A stretch of DNA of 21,356 bases from Candidatus Bathyarchaeota archaeon. Lineage in GTDB: Archaea > Thermoproteota > Bathyarchaeia > RBG-16-48-13 > GCA-020355125. The notes beneath the pieces were generated by a model that was given only the letters and a program-made list of their open reading frames with translations, ran no database searches and was not told the DNA's origin. The translations under genes and the position numbers were made by a program. The stretch spans positions 1-21,356 of the forward strand of contig JAOZHK010000194.1 of NCBI GenBank assembly GCA_026014905.1, in the 5' to 3' direction. Positions 14,938-21,356 of this stretch are shown here, piece after piece. Numbering within the stretch: position 1 is the first letter of the stretch; each line of letters begins with the position of its first letter.

Positions 14938-14974
14938 GTTAGACGCCTACAAAAGGCGATTAAAAATCGTCAAC
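14938..14974. repeat. Nested inverted repeats that fold as a three-way junction
   Basis: An outer stem pairs GTT(A)GAC with GTCAAC, with one bulged A. Inside it are two hairpins placed directly next to each other: GCCT/AGGC with a 5-base loop (14945-14957) and GATT/AATC with a 3-base loop (14958-14968). Every base outside the loops, except the bulge, is paired. It lies 16 bases upstream of the small minus-strand ORF and could be a structured leader or cruciform. Confidence 0.5.
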
Positions 14975-15065
14975 ACTTGCTAGTAATATCACTAGATTAG
15001 CAAATAAAATGATGTTATGTACGTATAGATGTTTCTTTTGTTTGATGCGCAGGCACATGTTGTTG

Positions 15066-15073
15066 CGCGCGCG
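15066..15073. repeat. (CG)4 tract
   Basis: An eight-base CG alternation lies within GTTGCGCGCGCGTACAC in the non-coding gap before the secreted protein gene. Confidence 0.6.
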
Positions 15074-15306
15074 TACACGATAAGTATGAACCTAGCCGAT
15101 AATAGTCGACGTATAGATCTATCTTCTAGAAATCAACTCAAGAAATCTGTTTGGTTTTGGGGCTGGGGATTTGAAAAATGGGGTATCAGTTTTAAATTGT
15201 CTTCTAGCTTCCAGCTTCTTAAGTAATTAATTATCAACGGTATACTTATTCAATAGTATAAGATCCTTCACCGACTTTACGACACACGATAGAGGAAGCG
15301 TACACG

Positions 15307-16035
15307 ATGAAATTCAGTAAAACACAATTCATTATCATGAGCTTAATGCTTGCAACAATGCTCGGTTTATCCCCCGTTGTCATGTCAGCGAACAATAATG
15401 ACAAAAGCGTTGATGCCGATACAATTCTATGGTTTGATGATTTCGAATCGGAAACGGTCAAATGGCTGGGCGTTGGGAGTGGCTCAGTGACGAGAAGCAC
15501 CACGATGGCAATGAGTGGAGATGCAAGCCTTAACGTTACGGCACAAACAGGGAGCAACGAAGAAGCACAACGGCAGATTGGGTCGCCCAATTATCCGTTA
15601 TCGATTGTCACCGTGGATTTCTGGTTTTCCGTGCCAATCACGGGGTATGGCTATTTTGTCTTTGGTCTCGAATATTGTAGCGCAAACAGAGATGTATGGT
15701 ATCGATCAGGAATAATGCTATCTGGTCAATACGAAAACGCGACAGGACAATGGGCAAGCATTGAGGGTTTTCCAATAGGTTGGGATTTAACCAATAGTTA
15801 TAGTATCTGGCATCATGCGAGTTTATCTGTTGATTTAGCGACGGGCACGTATATCACATTGACGATTGATGACTATACGTTCGATTTGCACAGTCTGGGA
15901 TACAAATGTTATGATCGAACAGTAGAAGGAAATCCCGTATTGTGGGGAAGCGTCTACCCATACTTTTTTGCGGGTGGCGGGGGCAGTTCCTGTTCGATAC
16001 TAGTTGACGATGTGACATTGAAATCGAGACAATAA
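15307..16035 (+). CDS. Secreted protein, probable beta-sandwich (lectin/LamG-like) fold
   Basis: This 242-residue protein has a clear signal peptide: positive start MKFSKTQ, hydrophobic core FIIMSLMLATMLGL, and likely cleavage after VVMSA near residue 28. The mature part is beta-rich. ILWFDDFESETVKW opens it, followed by SGDASLNVTA, YGYFVFGLEY, WHHASLSVDLATGTYITLTI, and the ending CSILVDDVTLKS, a pattern common in concanavalin-like or carbohydrate-binding jelly rolls. It has no C-terminal membrane anchor, so it is probably released or loosely bound outside the cell. GAGGAAG precedes the ATG, and a TATA-like AGTATAAG lies about 48 bases upstream. No catalytic motif is visible and the ligand is unknown. 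It is convergent with the glycosyltransferase at 16244, across a gap rich in simple repeats. Confidence 0.75.
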   Translation: MKFSKTQFIIMSLMLATMLGLSPVVMSANNNDKSVDADTILWFDDFESETVKWLGVGSGSVTRSTTMAMSGDASLNVTAQTGSNEEAQRQIGSPNYPLSIVTVDFWFSVPITGYGYFVFGLEYCSANRDVWYRSGIMLSGQYENATGQWASIEGFPIGWDLTNSYSIWHHASLSVDLATGTYITLTIDDYTFDLHSLGYKCYDRTVEGNPVLWGSVYPYFFAGGGGSSCSILVDDVTLKSRQ

Positions 16036-16046
16036 CCGAATCGCCA

Positions 16047-16074
16047 TAGCTAGCTAGCTAGCTAGCTAGCTAGC
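16047..16074. repeat. (TAGC)7 tandem repeat
   Basis: Seven perfect copies of a self-complementary tetramer unit (28 bases) begin 12 bases after the stop of the secreted protein gene. Since the period is four, TAG occurs in all three frames, and because CTAG is palindromic this holds on both strands. It lies between convergent genes. The tract is followed by a near-palindrome containing (CG)4 at 16083-16090. Confidence 0.95.
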
Positions 16075-16082
16075 TTAACGTA

Positions 16083-16090
16083 CGCGCGCG
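16083..16090. repeat. (CG)4 inside an imperfect palindrome
   Basis: The segment AACGTACGCGCGCGTGCAAC with the next GTT is nearly its own reverse complement. It sits nine bases after the (TAGC)7 tract. Confidence 0.6.
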
Positions 16091-16134
16091 TGCAACGTTG
16101 ATTGGTGAAACCTTCGGAGGCGCACCCTTAGAGG

Positions 16135-16149
16135 GAACGGATTCCGTTC
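16135..16149. repeat. GAACGGA/TCCGTTC palindrome
   Basis: Seven-base arms around a single T lie in the 208-base gap between the convergent secreted-protein and glycosyltransferase genes. It may be a protein-binding dyad. Confidence 0.35.
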
Positions 16150-16243
16150 ACATAGTACCAGCAAGTGAATAGCAGGGATACGTTTTCTTCTCCTTTTTTT
16201 ACGAGCGCGCCCATATGTATAGCTAACTACGCGCGAGACATGA

Positions 16244-17641
16244 TCAGTGCACATGGTTGAACCGAGGCGTTTTAACCCACACCGGCTTCGCGGTCAGCGC
16301 TTTGATGACGGCGGAGGTTAAACAAATGACCCAATGGTACGTATACACCGTGCCAATGATCGTCAAAGGAAGCACTTGCCAGAGCGGATAATCGCGGCGT
16401 TCTTTCCATAACCCGTAGAAGAAAAAGGGGACAAAAGAGAACGCGTTAGCGACCATGAAGGCAAAGGGGAACAAATTCGAGATCTGGATCAGACCAACAT
16501 AACTCAGACCCGACCAAATCCAGCATAGAATCACGAGAAACGGGATGAAGATCGTGAATAAATGGACGGTCATGTCGATGCGTTTGACTAGGCGGATGCT
16601 CGAGTGCCAGACTTTTCGACTCAGGATATACTGGTAGAGCGCTTGCAGCGTGCCCCAAGACCACCGCTCGCGTTGACGAATGAGGGTGGAGACTGTTTCC
16701 ACCCCCTCCTGCTCCACGGCGGTCCCTCCTACGTACCGCAGTTCCCATTGTTCCATGCTCAAGCGGACTCCAATATCCAGATCCTCGGTCAACGAATGCA
16801 CATTCCAATACTCTTCAGCCGGGGCGAGAGCCGCAGTATCCAGGGCGGTGGCCCGAATGAACTGCCCGTTGCCACCCAAGGCGACGGAGCCCCTAAAAAT
16901 GGTGCGGGAAAACTGCATCACCCGTGAAAACGAGATGAACTCCATATCCTGTAACTTGGCGAGAAACGATGTACCGCGATTCCGTATCCTGACAAGCGTC
17001 TGGACACCCCCCACATGTGAATTGGTGAATTCGAACGACACTCGCCGCAGCATATTGGGCTGCGGATGCCCGTCCGCATCAAACACACCAATGATCCAGC
17101 GGTGTCGAGGGTCGACTTCAAGTCCACGCCAAGTGTAGAGAAAATCGCTGAACCCCACATTCAGTGCGGATCCTTTGCCATGTCCTCCATTCGCCGGTAA
17201 GATGTTCATCAACTTCACATTGGGATGCGTGATCTGAAACTCGCGCACGACCTGTGCGGTGTGATCTGTCGACCCGTCATTGACGACAATGACTTCATAC
17301 AATTCAGCGGGATAATTCATCTGTAACACCTGCTGTAACGTGTCTCCAATAACGGATTCCTCATTATGCGCTGGAATGATGAGGCTGAAATAGTGGGCAA
17401 CATCCTCTCCGCGTTCAAGCTTCCCAAAGCTCACGGTAAACAATAAGATCCCATTATAGGTGGTGCACATAATCAAGAAGTAGATCGTTAACAAGGTCGT
17501 GTCGATGACGAGGTTAGGGATGAGTAAAGATACCCCAAGAGTGACAAACGCAAAACAGATAGGGGGAATGAGACTAAAGCTCATGCTGATTAAAAAACTG
17601 GCTTGTGGAAGAATGGTTCGTTTACACAGATGGCTAAACAT
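16244..17641 (-). CDS. Membrane processive glycosyltransferase, family 2 (chitin/hyaluronan/cellulose synthase-like)
   Basis: This 465-residue protein has two N-terminal membrane segments (about 22-44 and 47-70), a cytoplasmic catalytic domain, and three or more membrane segments after residue 345. Catalytic marks of processive GT2 enzymes are present: VVNDGSTDHT (119-128), the DxD as D188-A-D190, TEDLD (285-289) with the probable catalytic Asp, and QRERW (323-327), the QxxRW motif that binds the growing chain. It should polymerise a sugar from a nucleotide-sugar donor and extrude it, in the manner of poly-N-acetylglucosamine or hyaluronan synthases; the sugar cannot be told from sequence. 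Weak AGAG precedes the ATG. It sits between two secreted proteins, pointing to a surface-polymer locus. The stop is TGA. Confidence 0.88.
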   Translation of the reverse strand: MFSHLCKRTILPQASFLISMSFSLIPPICFAFVTLGVSLLIPNLVIDTTLLTIYFLIMCTTYNGILLFTVSFGKLERGEDVAHYFSLIIPAHNEESVIGDTLQQVLQMNYPAELYEVIVVNDGSTDHTAQVVREFQITHPNVKLMNILPANGGHGKGSALNVGFSDFLYTWRGLEVDPRHRWIIGVFDADGHPQPNMLRRVSFEFTNSHVGGVQTLVRIRNRGTSFLAKLQDMEFISFSRVMQFSRTIFRGSVALGGNGQFIRATALDTAALAPAEEYWNVHSLTEDLDIGVRLSMEQWELRYVGGTAVEQEGVETVSTLIRQRERWSWGTLQALYQYILSRKVWHSSIRLVKRIDMTVHLFTIFIPFLVILCWIWSGLSYVGLIQISNLFPFAFMVANAFSFVPFFFYGLWKERRDYPLWQVLPLTIIGTVYTYHWVICLTSAVIKALTAKPVWVKTPRFNHVH

Positions 17642-17919
17642 TTTATATCTCTTTGTGATTACACGAGCTAACTGCTGTATTCGGGCGCGTGCGTATAACT
17701 GGATTCGTAATAGTGATAGGGCTTATGAACCAATAATATGGAGGTGAAATCTGTATTGTGATCCACTAACTAGCAAACGGACATTAGCTCAAGTGTGCGC
17801 GTAAAAGGGCATACACGATAGAAAACACGGGTGCATGTTTTAATTTTATTAATGCTAATACGTGACCTGCCGTGGCTCACAATGGGAAGACTTGATGAGA
17901 TTACAAAGGATGTATTTAC

Positions 17920-17938
17920 ATAGCTGCGAAATAGCTAT
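17920..17938 (-). terminator. Short hairpin at the end of the 176-residue secreted protein gene
   Basis: ATAGCT and AGCTAT pair across a 7-base loop, overlapping the TAG stop of the gene that ends at 17935. The stem is short and no T-run follows on the minus strand, so a terminator role is only possible. Confidence 0.25.
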
Positions 17939-18465
17939 CTTAATTCCCCCTCCAGGGTCAGGACTACAATGTAGTCACTCACGGTACCTTCAAATGACCC
18001 CGTGATTTTTACGCGCGCGCGCGCGTCGTTGGTTCCATGTCCTACAAATCTACCTGAGATGTGAATGACAGCTACGCTGCCAACAACGGAGCCTTCATAG
18101 GTTCCATTAGCCGAGGCGATTATCCATTTGCCAGTGAACGATCCTCCCAACGTATTCCAATCCCATGTTCCGCTCATGATAGCCCGAACATCTCCTGAAA
18201 TTGGAGACGATGGGTCGGCTTCAACGGTACCGTCTAATATTGCGTCATTGATGTGTAAGATGCCGGTTTCTGTGATGACTTGTTCTCCTGTATCGGCGGT
18301 TCGAAAGTCAAAAACCCATTTAATCGTGAAAGGCGTTCCTTTGCCTTTTGGTTGTTTCGGTTTTGGAGCGGCGAGTACGGTAGCGATGGATATGGTGAAA
18401 AGGGCAATGAGGGCTAGACAGGTTACGAGCAGTATGGTTCGTTTCTTCCCGCTTCCAAGCATCAT
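17935..18465 (-). CDS. Secreted beta-rich protein of unknown function
   Basis: This 176-residue protein has a signal peptide: GSGKKRT, then the hydrophobic stretch ILLVTCLALIALFTISIATV, with cleavage likely after VLAA near residue 33. A basic Lys/Pro-rich linker (PKPKQPKGKG) follows. The mature domain consists of alternating beta-like segments with many Gly, Thr and Ser (FTIKWVFDFRT, GILHINDAILDGTVE, GGSFTGKWIIASANGTYEGS, GRFVGHGT, KITGSFEGTV), resembling a beta-barrel or sandwich. I recognise no family. A perfect (CG)7 tract encodes ARARV near residue 150. An AAGG site precedes the ATG, and TAGTATAATC lies about 50 bases upstream on the minus strand. It is read in the same direction as the glycosyltransferase 293 bases downstream, but the gap argues against one operon. 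The stop is TAG. Confidence 0.7.
   Translation of the reverse strand: MMLGSGKKRTILLVTCLALIALFTISIATVLAAPKPKQPKGKGTPFTIKWVFDFRTADTGEQVITETGILHINDAILDGTVEADPSSPISGDVRAIMSGTWDWNTLGGSFTGKWIIASANGTYEGSVVGSVAVIHISGRFVGHGTNDARARVKITGSFEGTVSDYIVVLTLEGELR
18012..18025. repeat. (CG)7 tract inside a coding region
   Basis: Fourteen bases of perfect CG alternation are read as Ala-Arg-Ala-Arg in the secreted protein. It is the longest such tract in the window and the only long one inside a confident gene. Confidence 0.95.
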
Positions 18466-18889
18466 TTCTTGAACCTTTTAGCTAGTTAGTCCACATGTTC
18501 CCGAGTAGAAGATTATACTATTATGAATTGGAAATATGAAGTGTGAATCTAGATTGTCAAAAAAGAAAAAGGACTATTTTTATTAGAAACGTCCTAGCTA
18601 GCTAGACAAATATTGCGTATCTCCCTCTGCTCGCTCGCGTAAAACTAACATAAAACGCAGGGTGATTCAATAACCTCATGCCTTTCCCCATGAGAATAAC
18701 CTAGATTTCAAATTCATAATTACTTTATATGTTCAAAATATAGAATTCGTGTCTATGAGTATAGGTTTGCTATATAAGAATTCTAAGATCACCGTAAATT
18801 ACGCGAACATCAAAACGTAGTAAGTTAGTTACTCCAACATCATACATGGGGAGAATACGCGTGATAAACTCTTTTGATGTGTTGAGAAT
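18466..18889. other. 424-base divergent gap, regulatory, no gene seen
   Basis: The gap separates the minus-strand secreted protein from the plus-strand glycosyltransferase. It contains a minus-strand TATA-like AGTATAAT at 18512-18519, a (CTAG)3 repeat at 18594-18605 and a plus-strand TATA-like CTATATAAG at about 18769-18777. A short plus-strand leader frame lies at 18861-18893. I find no longer coding frame in it. Confidence 0.5.
18594..18605. repeat. (CTAG)3 tandem repeat
   Basis: Twelve bases provide a TAG stop in all six reading frames. It lies mid-way in the divergent gap, beside a purine-rich run. Confidence 0.9.
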
Positions 18890-18893
18890 ATGA
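18861..18893 (+). other. Possible 10-codon leader ORF overlapping the glycosyltransferase start
   Basis: GTG at 18861 is preceded by GGGGAG at a spacing of 7 bases. It reads ten codons (MINSFDVLRI) to a TGA at 18891-18893 that overlaps the ATG at 18890 as ATGA. The glycosyltransferase ATG itself has only a weak upstream signal, so coupled translation through this leader is plausible. Confidence 0.3.
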
Positions 18894-19960
18894 CAGCCTC
18901 AATGTCCAATCCAATTCTCAAACAGGAGCACACGACATTATTTGTATGTTTACCTTGCTACAACGAAGCCCAAAACATCTCGAAATTACTACCCCAAATT
19001 CATTCAACCCTGACCTCATTACAGGAAACTACCATGCCAGAACAGCCGTCCTCAGGAGCGACCAATTATCAGATAATAGCTGTTAACGATGGAAGCACCG
19101 ACCATACCGGAGAACTCTTGAAGGATTATGCAAAAACCTTTCCGTTAACTGTAGTTACCCATTGGCAAAACCAAGGATTAGCAGAAACCATCAGGACTCT
19201 CATTAAAACACTCAGAGAGCAAGCGCGTGATGGCGATATTGCTGTATTTATGGATGCCGACAATACCCATCCCCCACAGATTATTCCAGATATGGTGAAA
19301 GTAGTATCGACCACAGCCGACGTGGTTGTGGCATCGAGATACAAAGCGGGAAGAGAAGTCAAGGTTCCGCTCACAAGACGGATCATGAGTAAAGCTGTGA
19401 ACTGGCTGCTCCGTAATCTCTGTAGAATCCCCATATTGGACTGTACCAGTGGGTTTCGTGCATATCGAGTAGAAGTCTTGAAGGCGCTTCCATCATTGGA
19501 GTCAAAAGGGTTTGAGATTACTGCGGAAATCTTGATAGGAATCTCGGCACATCAACCTCCCTTTGAAATTTGGGAAGTCCCCTTAACGTTAAGGTATGAT
19601 CGAAAAAAAGGTGTAAGCAAGATTCACGTTAGACATACAATTTCAGCTTATGTAAAACTCTTGTGGAAGTACTGTAGGATCAATTTAACCCCTTTTGTCA
19701 GACGAGTAGCGTACAAAATTAACCATAAACTTGGAAAAACTTACGACAGAGACCCTACATTCTGGAATGATGGAATGATGGCTTTGATATGCTTGATTGG
19801 AAGCTTTTTCATCTATGACAGTCTCACAAGGACACTCCCACAAACCTTGCGCCTATTGAGTTATATCAGCATCTCCTTCATGTTTTTCTGCATCCAACAT
19901 TGTCTGCGACGATTTTGGGTGTTCAAAAATGAATCTGTAGAAACAGTGCAACCGATCTAG
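18890..19960 (+). CDS. Family 2 glycosyltransferase, dolichol-phosphate mannose/glucose synthase-like, with C-terminal membrane segments
   Basis: This 356-residue protein has the GT-A fold marks of DPM1-like enzymes: LPCYNEAQNI (21-30), VNDGSTDHTG (65-74), FMDADNTHPP (120-129) with the metal-binding DxD, VVASRYKAG (146-154) and DCTSGFRAY (184-192). Two C-terminal hydrophobic segments (about 295-310 and 322-340) should anchor it. Such enzymes load a sugar from a nucleotide donor onto a polyprenyl phosphate, giving the lipid-linked donor used by GT-C enzymes on the outer face of the membrane. The next gene, 10 bases downstream, looks like such a GT-C enzyme and its ribosome binding site overlaps this stop codon, so the two are one operon. 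ATG at 18902 is an alternative start. The stop is TAG. Confidence 0.88.
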   Translation: MTASMSNPILKQEHTTLFVCLPCYNEAQNISKLLPQIHSTLTSLQETTMPEQPSSGATNYQIIAVNDGSTDHTGELLKDYAKTFPLTVVTHWQNQGLAETIRTLIKTLREQARDGDIAVFMDADNTHPPQIIPDMVKVVSTTADVVVASRYKAGREVKVPLTRRIMSKAVNWLLRNLCRIPILDCTSGFRAYRVEVLKALPSLESKGFEITAEILIGISAHQPPFEIWEVPLTLRYDRKKGVSKIHVRHTISAYVKLLWKYCRINLTPFVRRVAYKINHKLGKTYDRDPTFWNDGMMALICLIGSFFIYDSLTRTLPQTLRLLSYISISFMFFCIQHCLRRFWVFKNESVETVQPI

Positions 19961-19970
19961 GTGACTGCGA

Positions 19971-21356
19971 ATGTGGCGGGTTCTTCTCGGACTTTTCATC
20001 CTGTTTGGTAATGGAAGCGCCACACTTTTTTTCTTCAATCGCTACGAACCTAAAAAAACGTTGTCTTACACGGAAGTGGCCGTCTATGGCTTTTCATTAG
20101 GCTATGCCGTTCTAACGATCATCGGTGTCGCTCTCGCTCAGATCGGGCTTCTAACATCACCGTTCACTTGGCTCGTGATCATAGCCTTGCCTATTCTCGC
20201 TATTTGTGTTTGGATATACGAAAAGCAAAAGAGAAAATCTGTAAATCCCGATCAGTTCATTCACGAAGAAAGACAAATTTCAGAACATCGTTTCGCAATA
20301 CATTCGACGGATATCCATATCTCGATACGCTTCAGCCATCTCATCCTCTTTCTCATTTATGCCGTTGGTATCATCCTCAGACTGGAAACTCAATTAACCA
20401 CAGAATGGCTAGGTGATCAAGATCCATACTACCACTTAGCATTTATTGACAGCATTGTGGCTCAGGGTACATTGCCTTCTCGAACCTATTGGGGCTTTTA
20501 TTCGTATCCCCCCTCGTTTCATGTGGTATTCGCAACCTTGATATCGACCACCCACGTTGATCGCTACCTTCTCATGAAAGTCGTCCCTGAGTTCCTAGGG
20601 TTTCTCTGTATCCCAGCCGTGTATGTCTTGATCAAAAAACAATATGGCGAGTGGGCAGGCATCACATCAGCAGCCTTTTTAGCAATTTGCTCGTTTCACA
20701 TTTATCGTACGAATATAGGCATACCAGAGCCAATTGCTTTGTTAGGTATTCTGATGTTCTTTCATACCATGACTGCCCATACAGGTGCTCGGCAATATCT
20801 TGTGGCGGGATTGTGTGCTTCAATGGTATTTTTAACAAATGTGATAGGGATATTATACTTTCTCCCAGGCGTTGTCGGAGTGTTCGTGGTGAACCTAATA
20901 TTAAGAAAGTGGAACGCCGCTTTTGGATATGTGAAAGCTACGTTTGCTGGTCTCGTATTCTCTGGGGTCTTTTGGTTGCCAGTACTATACCTGTTGGGCT
21001 TTAAAGGTATTTTTGAAGGCTTAGGTCCGTCATACCGGTTTGCTGGTTCGTTTGCTTTCACTTCGTATACCTACTTGACTTGGATTGGATGGGGTGCGTG
21101 CATTTTGGCACTCTTAGGAGTCTATTGCTGCCTCAGAGACTTCAAAAATAATCTCGTCTTACTGATTCCTACGATTTTCATTCAGTTGCTAATTGAAGCA
21201 GGAAATAACGGTTATTTTGTTTTTGATACAAACGTGCTGTTTAGAAGTTTACTGTTTTTGGGAACATGGGTATCGCTTCTGGCGGGCGTGGGGTTCTGGC
21301 GACTGCTTCGAACAAAAAAGCAGAGAAGTGCTCTGATTACTTTAGCGGTTATGATC
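19971..21356 (+). CDS. Multi-pass GT-C-like membrane glycosyltransferase, partial at right edge
   Basis: The frame from the ATG at 19971 stays open for 462 codons to the window end. AGGTGA at 19959-19964, overlapping the stop of the upstream glycosyltransferase, is a strong ribosome binding site. The product is very hydrophobic, with about ten or more membrane segments. After the first segments and a soluble loop comes WLGDQDPYYHLAFIDSIVAQ (146-165). An acidic DxD-type motif in the first long outer loop (D149, D151) is characteristic of GT-C enzymes such as oligosaccharyltransferase STT3 and protein mannosyltransferases, which take sugars from polyprenyl-phosphate donors. The WWDYG motif of STT3 would be beyond this part and is not seen. 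It probably works with the upstream synthase in surface glycosylation. The exact family is uncertain. Confidence 0.72.
   Translation, partial: MWRVLLGLFILFGNGSATLFFFNRYEPKKTLSYTEVAVYGFSLGYAVLTIIGVALAQIGLLTSPFTWLVIIALPILAICVWIYEKQKRKSVNPDQFIHEERQISEHRFAIHSTDIHISIRFSHLILFLIYAVGIILRLETQLTTEWLGDQDPYYHLAFIDSIVAQGTLPSRTYWGFYSYPPSFHVVFATLISTTHVDRYLLMKVVPEFLGFLCIPAVYVLIKKQYGEWAGITSAAFLAICSFHIYRTNIGIPEPIALLGILMFFHTMTAHTGARQYLVAGLCASMVFLTNVIGILYFLPGVVGVFVVNLILRKWNAAFGYVKATFAGLVFSGVFWLPVLYLLGFKGIFEGLGPSYRFAGSFAFTSYTYLTWIGWGACILALLGVYCCLRDFKNNLVLLIPTIFIQLLIEAGNNGYFVFDTNVLFRSLLFLGTWVSLLAGVGFWRLLRTKKQRSALITLAVMI

Larger units (their letters stand above)
14922..15306. other. 385-base gap without a convincing gene
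   Basis: The gap holds a nested inverted repeat at 14938-14974, a (CG)4 tract at 15066-15073 and a G-rich stretch at 15153-15183 (GG, GGGG, GGGG, GGGG). A TATA-like AGTATAAG at 15255-15262 lies about 48 bases before the next gene. A 65-codon frame at 15029-15226 is present, but its Trp/Phe-rich composition follows from the G-rich DNA and I do not call it. Confidence 0.5.

Noticed and set aside
15029..15226. 65-codon plus-strand frame with WFWGWGFEKWG
   Set aside because: The Trp-rich part reflects the G-rich DNA, there is no ribosome binding site, and the frame spans a CG tract and CTAG copies typical of gaps.
17740..17747. Perfect GGAGGTGA ribosome-binding-like sequence in the gap after the glycosyltransferase
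   Set aside because: Only frames of seven codons or fewer follow it, so it is probably chance or a relic.

Overview
The window is most likely from an archaeon that is not a classical methanogen. Several start codons are preceded at about 25 or 45-55 bases by AT-rich TATA-like boxes, often followed by short leaders with a purine-rich ribosome binding site. The gene content includes an MtrH-family methyltransferase, an aldehyde:ferredoxin oxidoreductase, archaeal-type membrane glycosyltransferases and an HMG-CoA reductase. I cannot assign a phylum from sequence alone; Asgard and Bathyarchaeia/Brockarchaeota-like lineages are possible.

Layout. 1-1423 (minus): a 4Fe-4S ferredoxin-like subunit followed by an aldehyde:ferredoxin oxidoreductase that runs off the left edge. 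1693-5256 (plus): a corrinoid protein and two methylamine-methyltransferase (MtmB-family) paralogues. Converging on them from 7985 to 5257 (minus) are HMG-CoA reductase, the lipoyl carrier GcvH and an MtrH-family methyltransferase. 8127-10673 (plus): a zinc alcohol dehydrogenase and a third MtmB-family paralogue. 10760-13515: housekeeping cysS and argG, convergent and overlapping by four bases. 13637-18465: an accessory stretch with a Lys-rich small protein, a protein with a duplicated basic segment, a 45-residue small ORF, two secreted proteins, a processive family-2 glycosyltransferase and unusual simple-sequence DNA. 18890-21356 (plus): a dolichol-phosphate-sugar-synthase-like glycosyltransferase and a GT-C-like membrane protein cut by the right edge.

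How it may work together. The corrinoid protein and the MtmB-family enzymes look like a methyl-capture module. A methylated substrate is demethylated by an MtmB-like enzyme onto the Co(I) corrinoid, and the MtrH-like enzyme then moves the methyl to a tetrahydropterin or tetrahydrofolate. GcvH, AOR with its ferredoxin partner, and the alcohol dehydrogenase are neighbouring C1/aldehyde/electron functions. No MtbA-type CoM methyltransferase, RamA-type activase or pyrrolysine gene is in the window.

The most notable point is that all three MtmB-family proteins are complete without any in-frame TAG. By an alignment made by eye against MtmB1 recalled from memory, they have Val, Thr or Cys at the pyrrolysine position and have lost the two glutamates that surround it. 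They look like a pyrrolysine-free branch of the monomethylamine methyltransferase family with a rebuilt active site and unknown substrates. Non-coding DNA is also unusual: (CTAG)n runs, alternating (CG)n tracts, and convergent genes that share a palindromic stop.
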